DNA from: Nocardioides sp. Root122
GTDB lineage: Bacteria; Actinomycetota; Actinomycetes; Propionibacteriales; Nocardioidaceae
Assembly (NCBI RefSeq): GCF_001425025.1
Contig: NZ_LMDE01000001.1
Span: 44,751 to 108,750, forward strand
Length of the DNA: 64,000 nucleotides
Direction: 5' to 3'
In this document: piece after piece, positions 33,516 to 42,643 of the stretch
How the letters are laid out: every line of letters starts with the position of its first letter
Position numbering within the stretch: position 1 is the stretch's first letter
Position numbers and translations under genes: made by a program
Notes under the pieces: model-generated
The model's database searches: none
The model's input: the letters and a program-made list of their open reading frames with translations, nothing else
What the model was told of the DNA's origin: nothing

Positions 33516-34195
33516 GCGACCTCGACCAGGGATTCAGCCCCGCACCCGTGGCGACCCGGACCGAGCTGCGGCTCGACTCCATCACGTACGTCGCCGGGCG
33601 GACGCTGCTCGACGACGTGAGCGTCGTCTTCCCCGCGGGCAAGGTGACCGCGCTGTCCGGCCCGAGCGGATCGGGCAAGACCACCCTGCTGTCGATCGCC
33701 GGCGGGCTGCTCCAGCCGACGTCGGGCACCGCCGCGCTCGACGGCCAGGAGATGTGGACCGGCAGCGGCGACCCGTTGCCCGAGGTCGCGTTCGTGCTCC
33801 AGGTCTACGGCCTGGTGCCGATCCTGTCCGCGCGCGAGAACGTCTCCATCGCGCTCCGGGCCCGGGGCACCGCACCCGCCGACGCCGACGAGGCGGCCGA
33901 GGCCGCACTCGCGCGCTTCGGCATCGCCGACCTCGGCGAGCGGCAGGTCGAGGAGCTGTCCGGCGGCCAGATGCAGCGCGTCGCGTGTGCCCGTGGCTTC
34001 GTCGTCGGCGCCCAGGTCCTCCTCGCCGACGAGCCGACGTCCGAGCTCGACGAGGGCAACCGCGGCGTGGTCCTCCAGGAGCTGCGCGAGGAGGCCGCGC
34101 GAGGTGCGGTCGTCGTCGTCGCGACCCACGACCCCGCGGTCGTCGAGGCGTGCGACCTCCACATCGCCCTCGACGAGGGCCGGGTGGTCCGGTGA
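33512..34195 (+). CDS. ABC transporter ATP-binding protein (exporter, second gene)
   Basis: 227 residues from GTG 33512, overlapping the stop of the first ATPase gene (GTGA). Walker A GPSGSGKTTLL, Q loop FVLQVYGLVP, signature LSGGQMQRVACARG, Walker B LLADEPTSELDEGN, His switch VATHDPAVV. MacB/LolD-type. Followed at 37 bp by the first of two FtsX-type permeases. Having two ATPases and two permeases supports a heteromeric exporter acting on the envelope. Confidence 0.92.
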   Translation: MSDLDQGFSPAPVATRTELRLDSITYVAGRTLLDDVSVVFPAGKVTALSGPSGSGKTTLLSIAGGLLQPTSGTAALDGQEMWTGSGDPLPEVAFVLQVYGLVPILSARENVSIALRARGTAPADADEAAEAALARFGIADLGERQVEELSGGQMQRVACARGFVVGAQVLLADEPTSELDEGNRGVVLQELREEAARGAVVVVATHDPAVVEACDLHIALDEGRVVR

Positions 34196-34232
34196 CCCGC
34201 GACGCGACCCTCCGTGCGGAGAGGTCCCGTCC

Positions 34233-36587
34233 TTGAGCCGTGTGCTTCGAGGCGCCTGGAGCCGTCGGGGAGCCCTGACGACGCTGGTGCTGATGACGGT
34301 CGTCGTCGTCACGGGTGCGGTGACGGTGCTGCAGTTCGCCCACGCCGCGGACCTGTCCCCGTGGCTGACCGCGCCGCTGCTCCTCATCGGCGCGGTCGCC
34401 GTGCCCAGCATCGGTGCCGAGCTCGCCGTCGCACGTCGCGAGGAGATCGGGCTGGCCAGGCTGCGGGGCATCCACGGCCTGCGGCTGTGGCGCTTCCTCC
34501 TCCTCGAGCCGCTCCTCGCGATCGTCACCGGTGCCCTGGTCGGACTGGCCCTCGGAGCCGTCGGCACCGTGCTCGCCACGACGAGGTGGCTCGACGAGGC
34601 GGCCGCCCCGGTCGGACAGCCTGCTCTGCTCACCACCGCCGCCGTCGCAGGTGTCGGCCTGGTGATCGTCGGCCTGTCGGCCGCCGCCGCGCTGCGTGAG
34701 CCCCTCGCCGTACAGGTCTCCACGCGCCGCCGCCCCCGGCGGGCCACCACGCTGGCGATCTTCCTCAGCGTCCTCGTCTTCGTCGGCGCCGGCGTGGCGG
34801 CCTACCGCAGCCGGGCCGCCTCCGGGGAGCCCGACCTGGTCGTGCTCGTGGGGCCGGCGCTCGTCGGCCTCGCGCTGGGGCAGCTGGCGATCTGGGTGAT
34901 CCGCATCGCCGCCCGCGGGCTCACCCCGACGACCGAGAGGCGGGGGATGGGCGCGTTCCTGGCCGCCCGCCGACTCGCCCGTGCCGACGACCTCGTCACC
35001 CCGATCCGCCTCGTCGTCGCGGCTGCGGTGGTCGGCTCGCTGGCGCTCAGCGGTGCGGTGAGCGTCAGCGGCTGGACCGAGGAGCAGGCTCGCGTCGAGG
35101 TGCCCGGCGCGCGCGCGATCTCGACCGACACGGGTGCGATGGGCGCGGTCGAGCTCACCGAGCGCATCGACCCCGACGCCACCCACCTCATCGCCACCGC
35201 GCTCGTGCGCAACGAGGACCGCCTCCCCGAGCGCCGGGCCTACGTCGACGCCGACCGCTGGGACGCCGTCGTGGGCGGCTTCTACGACGACACCCCGGCG
35301 CGCGCCGCGTCCGACGCGGTCGACGAGCTGCGCGGCGCCGTCGACCCGTTCCAGGTGACCGGCGACCGCCTCACGCTGAAGGCAACGGGCATCGAGGTCC
35401 CTGCCGTCCGCTACTTCATCGGACCCGATCGCGAGCGCGTGCCCTTCGGCGGCGGCAGCGCGCAGGTGACCCTGCGCTACGTCACCTCGGGCAACGCCAC
35501 GGGCTCCGTCGAGCTGCCCTTCCTCGTCCCGCAGGACGGCACGCCCGTCACGAGGTCGGTGCGGGTCCGCGACTGCGCCGAGGGATGCACGATCACGAGC
35601 ATCGACGTCGGCCGCGGCACCGACACCGTGTTCGACAACAAGGGCTTCACCTTCCTGCTGGACAGCCTCCGGCTCGGCGACACCGAGCTCACCGACCAGA
35701 CGTGGGTGCCGGACCCCTCGGCCGTCGAGGCGGTGCTCAACAGCACCTTCCTCCCCAACTACGAGCCGCCGCGCAACCTCGTGGTCAACCGGCCCGACGG
35801 CCTCCAGGTCTCGATCCTGCCGAGCGTGACCATGGAGCTCGACCTCGACCTCGGCGCGGCGGTCCCGGCCGTGGTCGCCGGCGAGGCCGAGCCGCAGGCC
35901 CTCGACCTTGGCGGCGACGACCGCGACACCGATGTCGTCGGCGTCGCCGGCACCCTGCCGCTGCTCGGCAGCATCGGACTCCTCTCCGACATCCGCACCG
36001 CCGCGGTGGGCTCGGCTCCCACCGTCCCCGCCGCCGAGGTGCAGGTCGTCGCCGCCGCGGGCACCCCGCAGGCGATGCTCGACGAGGTCGCCGAGGCGAC
36101 GGGTTCGTCGTGGCGCACCCTCGGGTCGGTCCGCGACGCGCTCGGCGAGCGCTACGGCGGTGCGCAGTCCGTGGCGTACGCCCTCACGGCGCTCGCCTGT
36201 GCGCTCGTCGCGCTCCTGGCGCTCGGCGCCGGCGTGGCGCGCCACCTGCGCGACTACCGCCGTGATGTCGCCTCGCTGCGCGTCCTCGGCATCTCCGTGG
36301 CGACCGCCCGTCGTGCCGGCCGCGCCGAGCTGGTCAGCCTGACCCTGCTGGTCCTGGCCATCGTCGTGGCCGGTGGCTGGCTGGCCGTCGCGCTGCTGCT
36401 CGACGGCATCCCCCTGCTCGCCAACCCGGCCGCAGGCACGCCGATCGACACGGCGCCGCACGCCTGGCCGCTCGTCGTGCCGGCCGTGGTCGCCGCGGCC
36501 GCCGTCGTCCTGGTCGGCGGGCGCGCCCGCGCCGTGCGCTCGGCCACCACCCAGCCCAGCCTGCTGCGCGAGGAGGAGGGACGATGA
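34233..36587 (+). CDS. FtsX-like ABC permease
   Basis: 784 residues. TTG 34233 is chosen as start for its GGAGAGG site at 8-bp spacing; a GTG follows three codons later. Several N-terminal membrane helices (TLVLMTVVVVTGAVTVLQFA onward) are followed by a large extracytoplasmic part (about 280-640) and C-terminal helices with VAYALTALACALVALLALGAG and VASLRVLGISVATARRAGRAEL, the FtsX coupling pattern. A CAEGC pair lies in the external domain. It likely works with the two upstream ATPases. Ends in an ATGA overlap with the next permease gene. Confidence 0.88.
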   Translation: MSRVLRGAWSRRGALTTLVLMTVVVVTGAVTVLQFAHAADLSPWLTAPLLLIGAVAVPSIGAELAVARREEIGLARLRGIHGLRLWRFLLLEPLLAIVTGALVGLALGAVGTVLATTRWLDEAAAPVGQPALLTTAAVAGVGLVIVGLSAAAALREPLAVQVSTRRRPRRATTLAIFLSVLVFVGAGVAAYRSRAASGEPDLVVLVGPALVGLALGQLAIWVIRIAARGLTPTTERRGMGAFLAARRLARADDLVTPIRLVVAAAVVGSLALSGAVSVSGWTEEQARVEVPGARAISTDTGAMGAVELTERIDPDATHLIATALVRNEDRLPERRAYVDADRWDAVVGGFYDDTPARAASDAVDELRGAVDPFQVTGDRLTLKATGIEVPAVRYFIGPDRERVPFGGGSAQVTLRYVTSGNATGSVELPFLVPQDGTPVTRSVRVRDCAEGCTITSIDVGRGTDTVFDNKGFTFLLDSLRLGDTELTDQTWVPDPSAVEAVLNSTFLPNYEPPRNLVVNRPDGLQVSILPSVTMELDLDLGAAVPAVVAGEAEPQALDLGGDDRDTDVVGVAGTLPLLGSIGLLSDIRTAAVGSAPTVPAAEVQVVAAAGTPQAMLDEVAEATGSSWRTLGSVRDALGERYGGAQSVAYALTALACALVALLALGAGVARHLRDYRRDVASLRVLGISVATARRAGRAELVSLTLLVLAIVVAGGWLAVALLLDGIPLLANPAAGTPIDTAPHAWPLVVPAVVAAAAVVLVGGRARAVRSATTQPSLLREEEGR

Positions 36588-39500
36588 TCCAGCTCCTCGG
36601 CGCCATCCTCCGCGGCCTCCGGGCCCGGGCACTGCTCTCGGCCGGTTCGGTCCTGCTGACCGCGCTCGCCATCGGGTCCGCGGTGCTCGGCCCTGTCTTC
36701 TCCGAGGCAGTCACCAACTCCTACGTCGTCACGCGTCTCCAGGAGACCCCGCCTGGCCTCACCGGCCTGAGCCGGGTCTTCACCCCCGACAGCGCGATTC
36801 CCCTCGAGCAGGCCGAGCGCGACGCCGTCGCCGCGTCCGAGTCGCTGACGAGCGGTCCGTGGCGCGAGCCGGTCGTCATCGTCCAGTCCGAGCGCTTCAG
36901 CGCGCTGCGCGGCGTGGTGACCTTCTGGGCGCGCGCGGACGCCTGCGACCACCTCGAGATCGAGGGTCGCTGCCCGGAGAAGAGGGGCGAGGTCCTCATG
37001 CTCGCCGCCGATGCGGAGTCCGCCGGCGCCGAGCTCGGCAAGCCGCTCCCGCTGGCGACCTTCGAGCCGGGCGGTGTGACCGCCCTGGACCTGCCGCGTC
37101 CCGGGCTGTCCGAGGTCGTGGTGGTCGGCACCTACGACACCCCCGGCCCCGGCCAGGGATGGCTGATCCCCAGTCGGCTGACCCGCACCAACGAGCAGAC
37201 GACCATCAACGGTGGCTACACGCCCTACCAGCCGGCGCCGCTGATCACCACCGACGAGACGCTGACGGCGATGGGCGGGTGGTCCGTCCGCGTCGACACG
37301 GCGCTCGACGTCCCGGCCGACCTGGACCCCGACCAGCTCGACGAGGCCGCCGACGCGGCGAAGGCGATCCCGAGCGACACCGAGATCGAGGTCGAGGGCG
37401 GCACGATCCGCAAGGACGACACCAACTCGCTCACCGACGTCGTCGAGGAGGTCCGCTTCCAGCAGTCCACGGCCCGCAGCTCCATCGCCCCGGCCGTGCT
37501 CTCCCTGGTGCTCGTCGCCCTCGCCCTCCTGATGCGCCTGCTCAACGCCGCCAGCGAGCTGCGGGTGCCCGAGCTGGCGCTCGCGTCGCTGCGCGGCGTG
37601 ACGGCCCGCCGACTGTGGGGGCTCGGCCTCGCCGAGCCGCTCGCGCTGCTGCTCATCGCCATCCCGCTCGGCGTCGGTTTCGGGCTCGGCCTCTCGGTCC
37701 TGCTGGTCCGCGGCTGGCTGGTGCCGGGCCTCCCGCTGCCGCTCCCGGCCACGAGCTGGATCTCCGGTGGCCTGGTGCTGGCGGCGGCCTTCGCCGTGGC
37801 GTGCGTGGCCGTCGGGCTGGTGGTGCGCGAGTCGCTGGCCTCCCAGCTCTCCGGCGTACGCCGACCGGTCGCCGCGCGACGCTGGTCGGTCATCGCGCAG
37901 CTGGTCCTCGTCGCCCTCGCCGTGGCCACCCTCGCCAGCAAGCTGTCGGCCAGCGGTCCCGGGGAGCCCGACGCGACCGACCTGGTGCTGCCGGTGCTGC
38001 TCGCCGTGGTCGCCGGCCTCGCCGCGACCAAGCTGACTGCGGTGCTGGCGACGTGGTGGACCGGCCGCTCGCGCGGCCGGTCGCTCAGCGGTTTCGTCTC
38101 CTCGCGCGCCATCTCGCGCCGCCAGGAGGGCACCCTGGTCATCCTGCCGATCACCGCCGCCATCGCCGTCGCCGTGTTCGGCGCCGGTGTCTACGACTCC
38201 GCCGCCACCTGGCGCACGAGCGTCGCGGCGACCGTCTCGCCCGCCGACACCACCTGGTCGACGACCCTGACCTACGCCGAGGCCCTCGCCCTCACCCGCC
38301 GCGTGGACCCCGAGGGCGAGTGGATCATGGCGGCCGCCAGCGCCACCAACCCCGGCGCCAACTTCTCGATCGTCGACAGCAGCAGGCTCGCGCGCGTCGC
38401 GACCTGGCCGACCACGTGGAGCCCGGACCTCGACGTCGACGAGGTGGTCGACGAGATCGCGCCCGGTGGCGTCGTCCCGACGGTGCGCGGCAAGCGGCTC
38501 TCGATCACGATCGACAACCGGGCCGACATGGACCGCGCCCTCGCCGTCGAGGTGCGCTTCGGCAGCCGGGCCGGCGCTCCGCTCAAGGCCTACCTCGGCC
38601 CCTTCCCGGAGGGCGAGCACACCCGCACCACGAAGGTCCCGTTCTGCCGCGAGGGGTGCCCCCTCGAGGGCATGACGCTCGGTGGCGGCGCCGGCACCAA
38701 CACGCGCATGTCCGGGACGCTCCGCGTCCTCGGCATCGAGGTCGACGGTGCGCCCGTCCCCGGGGGCATCGACGGGGCCGGCTGGACGCCGACGCCCGAC
38801 CCGGCGGTCCGCACGTCCATCACCGGGATCGAGGAGTCCGGCGGCGCTCTCGACCTGACGGTCGACACCGGCGACTCGGTGGGCATGGCCCGCCTCACCG
38901 CCGGCGGCATCACCCGCGACCGTCGCGCGCTCTCCGGTCCCGGTGTCCAGGACCGTGCGATCGCCAAGCTCGACGAGGGCTACGGCCTGATCCCGGTGGA
39001 CCGCGTCGGTGAGATCGAGGGCATGCCCTTCACCGGTCCCTCCGGACTGCTCGTCGACTACTCGTCCTTCATCACCGACCGCCCGGTCTACGACAACCTG
39101 ATGACCGTCCGGGTGCTCGCCCGCGCGGGCACTCCGGCCTCGGTCACGGAGGCGCTGTCGGAGGCTGGGCTCAGCGTCAGCACCACCCTGGCGCAGGAGC
39201 GGCACGTCCTCGACCAGAGCGCGTACGCCCTCGCCCTCCGGCTCTACGGCGTGGTGGCTGCACTGGTGCTGCTCATGGCGCTGGCCGGTCTCTTCGTCAG
39301 CGCCGCCGTCCAGCTCCCCGCCCGCCGTCGCGACGCCGCCGCCCTGCGCGTGGTCGGTGTGCCCCGTGGCGCGGTGATGGTGGCCGTGGTCCGCGAGCTC
39401 GCCGTGGTCCTCGGCAGCGCCGCGGTGGCCGGCATCCTGGCCGGGTCGCTGGCCCAGTGGGTCGTGCTGCGCACGATCACCCTCGGCTACGCCGACGACC

Positions 39501-39655
39501 CGACGACCCCGGCGCTGGTGGCCGCGATCTCACCGGTGCGCCTGGTCGTGCTGGCGCTGCTGGCCGCCGCGGTCTTCGGCGCCGTCGCGCTCATCAGCGC
39601 ATCGATGACCGTCCGCGGTGCCCGGGGCGCGACCCTGCGCGAGTCGGCGCGCTGA
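36584..39655 (+). CDS. FtsX-like ABC permease, large
   Basis: 1023 residues from ATG 36584. N-terminal membrane helix (LLSAGSVLLTALAIGSAVLG), an external domain of about 200 residues, a central block of helices with LASLRGVTARRLWGLGLAEP, a second external domain and C-terminal helices with AALRVVGVPRGAVMVAVVRE. The double FtsX architecture resembles MacB/YtrF-type exporters. The external part holds CREGCP, matching CAEGC in its partner, so the two permeases are related. Last gene of the exporter operon; substrate unknown. Confidence 0.88.
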   Translation: MIQLLGAILRGLRARALLSAGSVLLTALAIGSAVLGPVFSEAVTNSYVVTRLQETPPGLTGLSRVFTPDSAIPLEQAERDAVAASESLTSGPWREPVVIVQSERFSALRGVVTFWARADACDHLEIEGRCPEKRGEVLMLAADAESAGAELGKPLPLATFEPGGVTALDLPRPGLSEVVVVGTYDTPGPGQGWLIPSRLTRTNEQTTINGGYTPYQPAPLITTDETLTAMGGWSVRVDTALDVPADLDPDQLDEAADAAKAIPSDTEIEVEGGTIRKDDTNSLTDVVEEVRFQQSTARSSIAPAVLSLVLVALALLMRLLNAASELRVPELALASLRGVTARRLWGLGLAEPLALLLIAIPLGVGFGLGLSVLLVRGWLVPGLPLPLPATSWISGGLVLAAAFAVACVAVGLVVRESLASQLSGVRRPVAARRWSVIAQLVLVALAVATLASKLSASGPGEPDATDLVLPVLLAVVAGLAATKLTAVLATWWTGRSRGRSLSGFVSSRAISRRQEGTLVILPITAAIAVAVFGAGVYDSAATWRTSVAATVSPADTTWSTTLTYAEALALTRRVDPEGEWIMAAASATNPGANFSIVDSSRLARVATWPTTWSPDLDVDEVVDEIAPGGVVPTVRGKRLSITIDNRADMDRALAVEVRFGSRAGAPLKAYLGPFPEGEHTRTTKVPFCREGCPLEGMTLGGGAGTNTRMSGTLRVLGIEVDGAPVPGGIDGAGWTPTPDPAVRTSITGIEESGGALDLTVDTGDSVGMARLTAGGITRDRRALSGPGVQDRAIAKLDEGYGLIPVDRVGEIEGMPFTGPSGLLVDYSSFITDRPVYDNLMTVRVLARAGTPASVTEALSEAGLSVSTTLAQERHVLDQSAYALALRLYGVVAALVLLMALAGLFVSAAVQLPARRRDAAALRVVGVPRGAVMVAVVRELAVVLGSAAVAGILAGSLAQWVVLRTITLGYADDPTTPALVAAISPVRLVVLALLAAAVFGAVALISASMTVRGARGATLRESAR

Positions 39656-39664
39656 CCCGCCCCC

Positions 39665-40435
39665 TCAGGGGCAGCAGGAGTCGAACCGGAAGCCGACGCC
39701 GCGGATGGTGCGGATCCACTCGTGGCCGAGGGCCTTGGCGGCGTCGGTGCGCAGCTTGCGCCGGAGGTTGGCGAGGTGGACGTCGACGACGTGGGTGCTC
39801 TCCGGCACGAAGTCGGTGGCCCACACCGCGCGGAGCAGGTCCTCGCGGGGGACGACCACGCCGGGGTGAGCGACCAGGTGTGCGAGGAGGTCGAACTCGG
39901 TGCGGGTGAGCTCGATCTCCTTGCCGACCACGCGGACCTCGCGGGCCCCGGTGTTGAGGCTCAGGTGCTCGCAGCCGAGCCGGGCGGTCTCGGCGGTGAC
40001 GCGACCAGCGGCGGTCGGCGTGGCCAGGGCGGCGGGGGCGCGCCGCGGCTCCGGGGCGGCGTCCGTCCGGGGTCGGCGGAAGAGCGCGGCCACCCGGGCC
40101 TGCAGCTCGCGCATCGAGAACGGCTTGACGAGGTAGTCGTCGGCGCCCACCTCGAGGCCGACGAGGCGGTCGATCTCGGAGGTCCGGCCGCTGATCACGA
40201 TGACGTAGCAGTCGCTGACGAGCCGGACCTGCCGGCACACCTCGACGCCGTCGATGTCGGGCAGCGACATGTCGAGCGTGACCAGGTCGGGCAGCTGTTC
40301 GCGGATGACGGCCAGCGCCTCGGCGCCGGTCTGCACGACCGTCACCGTGAATCCTGCCTGGTCCAGCAGCCCCGAGATGAGGTCACCCACGTCGCTGTCG
40401 TCCTCGACGACAACGGCCGTGCGTTGGTTGATCAT
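39665..40435 (-). CDS. OmpR-type winged-helix response regulator
   Basis: 256 residues from ATG 40435. Receiver domain with Glu11-Asp13, phosphoacceptor Asp55 in VTLDMSLPD and Lys in YLVKPFSMREL; an Ala/Pro/Thr-rich linker; winged-helix DNA-binding domain (EIELTRTEFDLLAHLVAHPG; HVVDVHLANLRRKL; WIRTIRGVGFRFD). It ends in SCCP. No kinase is adjacent. A paralogue is encoded at 40603-41436, and the ABC exporter operon ends 9 bp away on the other strand. Confidence 0.93.
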   Translation of the reverse strand: MINQRTAVVVEDDSDVGDLISGLLDQAGFTVTVVQTGAEALAVIREQLPDLVTLDMSLPDIDGVEVCRQVRLVSDCYVIVISGRTSEIDRLVGLEVGADDYLVKPFSMRELQARVAALFRRPRTDAAPEPRRAPAALATPTAAGRVTAETARLGCEHLSLNTGAREVRVVGKEIELTRTEFDLLAHLVAHPGVVVPREDLLRAVWATDFVPESTHVVDVHLANLRRKLRTDAAKALGHEWIRTIRGVGFRFDSCCP

Positions 40436-40602
40436 GTGGTGTTTTCCCGCCTGTCCCGCGGTGGATGAGTCTAGTGACCGTGCCCGCGCGCCGACCAGTT
40501 GATGTGCGGCGTCGTGCACCAGCCGTGACCGACCGCCGCGCCGGGGTGCGGCGGCAGTCCGGGCAGGCCGGTCCCGAGCGGGTCGTGCTCGGAGGTGCTC
40601 GC

Positions 40603-41436
40603 TCAGAAGTCCAGGCCGCGCGCCCAGTCCTCGGAGTCGAACCGCGCCACCAGGTAGGGCCCCCCGCCTGCGCGGCGGTTCTGCTGCTGGCCCTCCTTGT
40701 CCATCCGGTAGCCGATGCCGCGGATGGTGTGGATCCAGGTCGCGTCGGAGTGGCGCCGCAGCTTGCCGCGGAGGTTGGCCACGTGCACGTCGACCAGGTG
40801 GTGGTCGTGCACGAGGGCGCTGCTCCAGATCGCCAGCACCATCTCCTCGCGGGTGCAGACCCGCGAGAGGTTCGTGGCGAGGTACTCGAGGACGTCGTAC
40901 TCGATGCGGGTCAGGTCGACGATGGCGGTGTCGATCTGGACCTCGCGACGGGCGGAGTTGATGACCAGTCCGGCGCCGCACGAGATGACGCTCGGCTCGT
41001 CGGCCGGCTGCGACGGGCTCGGCACGTGCGGCGCGGTGGCCGCGGGTGCGTCGTCGACGAGGGCGGCCGAGCGCGGACGACGGAACAGCGCCGCCACCCG
41101 GGCCCGCAGCTCGCGCGGTGAGAACGGCTTGAGCACGAAGTCGTCGGCGCCCACCTCGAGGCCGATGAGCTTGTCCACCTCGTCGGACCGGGCGGACACG
41201 ATCACGATGTAGCAGTCACTGGTCTCGCGGATGCGGCGGCACACCTCGATGCCGTCCATGTGCGGCAACGTCAGGTCGAGCGTCACCAGGTCGGGCGGGT
41301 CGGTCGCCGCGACGTCCACCGCAGCCCGCCCGTCGCGCGCCGACGTCACCCGGAAACCCGCCCCCTCGAGGGTCTCCACCAACGCCGACGAGATGTCTGG
41401 ATCGTCCTCGACGACCAGCGCATGAAGATCTTGCAC
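40603..41436 (-). CDS. OmpR-type winged-helix response regulator
   Basis: 277 residues from GTG 41436, behind a GGGGGGTAGGAC stretch. Receiver domain with Glu10-Asp12, Asp54 in VTLDLTLPHMDG and Lys in FVLKPFSPREL; winged-helix domain (DLTRIEYDVLEYLATNLSRV; HLVDVHVANLRGKLRR; WIHTIRGIGYRMD). A C-terminal extension of about 30 residues is specific to this copy. It is a diverged tandem paralogue of the regulator at 39665-40435, separated by 167 bp in which I see no gene. Confidence 0.93.
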   Translation of the reverse strand: MQDLHALVVEDDPDISSALVETLEGAGFRVTSARDGRAAVDVAATDPPDLVTLDLTLPHMDGIEVCRRIRETSDCYIVIVSARSDEVDKLIGLEVGADDFVLKPFSPRELRARVAALFRRPRSAALVDDAPAATAPHVPSPSQPADEPSVISCGAGLVINSARREVQIDTAIVDLTRIEYDVLEYLATNLSRVCTREEMVLAIWSSALVHDHHLVDVHVANLRGKLRRHSDATWIHTIRGIGYRMDKEGQQQNRRAGGGPYLVARFDSEDWARGLDF

Positions 41437-41555
41437 GTCCTACCCCCCACAGTTTCCAGACCGGAGCCCCACGCCCCCGCCGTGGCACCGCCCGAACGGC
41501 GTCGATCGATGGTAAGTGGCCTACCCCGTTTGTGGGAGGCTCAATCCAGTGGTCG

Positions 41556-41585
41556 GGTAGGGGGTCTAGACCACCCCCTGATACC
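41556..41585. promoter_or_regulatory. 30-bp imperfect palindrome between GNAT and OmpR-type genes
   Basis: The stretch runs GGTAGGGGGTCTAGACC, then ACCCCCTGATACC: a perfect GTCTAGAC core flanked by G5/C5 tracts and GGTA/TACC ends. It lies 22 bp past the GNAT stop and about 120 bp upstream of the response regulator. It could be an operator for that regulator or a terminator for the acetyltransferase gene; sequence alone does not decide. Confidence 0.4.
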
Positions 41586-41606
41586 TCAGGATCCGTCGCA
41601 TTCGAA

Positions 41607-42548
41607 CTAGCGTGCGACGCTTTCCGTGGTAGGGCCGAGATCGATGCCGCGGTTGACCCACGTGCTGGACGCCACCATGCCGACCCGTTCGTAGAGCGCG
41701 AGCGCCCCCGTGCGCGAGTCGGTGCTCAGCTCGGACGTCGTGGTGCCGTGCTCGCGGGTCCGGGCGAAGGCGTCGACGAGCAGCGCCTGGGCCAGTCCGC
41801 GGTTGCGCTGGTCGCGCCTGACGGCCAGCCGGTCGACGTAGCCGGTGGTGCCGTTGTCGGACACCAGGACCAGCGCGACGCCGACGACGTCGCCGGCGGG
41901 GTCGACCGCGACGCGGAGGTTCCACGGCTCGAAGCCGGGCCGCCCGGAGGTGGCTGCCGCGAAGTCCTCGAAGGGCTCGCGGTCGCGCTCCGACCACTCG
42001 AGGAAGGCGTCCTCGAGGACGTCGTGCACGGCCCGCAGCTCGTCCGCCTCCGCCGTGCGTACGACGTAGCCCTCGGGCAGGTCGCGCTCGGGGATGCTGG
42101 CCCCCTCGGGCAGCTTCAGCACCCAGCTGGTCCAGCGGACCCGGAAGCCGAGCTCCTCGAGGAGCCGGTCGCCGGGCGATCCCTGGGGGACCGGCATGCC
42201 GATGACGGTCGATCCCACCCGCCGGCCGACGTCCTGCAGCCAGTGGGCGAGCCAGGTGCCGATGCCGCGGCCGCGGTGGCTGGGCAGCACGGAGGTGTCG
42301 GCGCGGTCGGCGCCCATCAGCTCGGCGTACGCCACCAGGGTGTCGCCGTCGAAGACGCCGACGGACCGGGCGCCGAGGTCGTGGCTGGGCTTGGCCCAGT
42401 CGCTGACGATGTCGGCCTCCTCGATCGCGACCTCGCCGATGTCCTCCTGCTCCTGGGCGGCCATCAGCACGAAGACGGCGTGCGCGTCGGTCTTCTCGAG
42501 CGGTCGGGTGGTGAGGCCTGCGGGGAGGCCGGGGACGCGTGCTGGCAT
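41607..42548 (-). CDS. GNAT family acetyltransferase, two domains
   Basis: 313 residues from ATG 42548. Two acetyltransferase-like halves: the first (about 14-150) has the acetyl-CoA loop LPSHRGRGIGTWLAHWL, the second (160-300) has DRLAVRRDQRNRGLAQALL. Both carry the R/Q-x-x-G-x-G/A pattern, so both may bind acetyl-CoA. The double-GNAT form includes mycothiol synthase (MshD), but length and the rest of the sequence resemble general actinobacterial GNAT proteins more; MshD cannot be excluded. Divergent from the helicase gene. Confidence 0.87.
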   Translation of the reverse strand: MPARVPGLPAGLTTRPLEKTDAHAVFVLMAAQEQEDIGEVAIEEADIVSDWAKPSHDLGARSVGVFDGDTLVAYAELMGADRADTSVLPSHRGRGIGTWLAHWLQDVGRRVGSTVIGMPVPQGSPGDRLLEELGFRVRWTSWVLKLPEGASIPERDLPEGYVVRTAEADELRAVHDVLEDAFLEWSERDREPFEDFAAATSGRPGFEPWNLRVAVDPAGDVVGVALVLVSDNGTTGYVDRLAVRRDQRNRGLAQALLVDAFARTREHGTTTSELSTDSRTGALALYERVGMVASSTWVNRGIDLGPTTESVAR

Positions 42549-42643
42549 GGGCAGGAGTGTGCTGCCTCACGTGCCACGCTGTCGCGGGGTTATCCGCCGC
42601 CCGCGGAATGCCAGTTTGCCCCCGGAGGCCCTACCGTTGTCGC

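Noticed and set aside
36254..39205. 983-codon open frame antisense to the large FtsX permease, and similar long antisense frames (12702-13811, 24524-27097, 42590-44437, 45868-47850, 56236-57738)
   Set aside because: High GC removes stop codons on the opposite strand; the products are low-complexity Arg/Ala/Gly/His mixtures without domains, while the other strand encodes clear families.
41607..42548. Assignment of the double-GNAT protein as mycothiol synthase MshD
   Set aside because: Two GNAT halves fit, but I cannot see MshD-specific residues with confidence and many other actinobacterial double-GNAT proteins exist.
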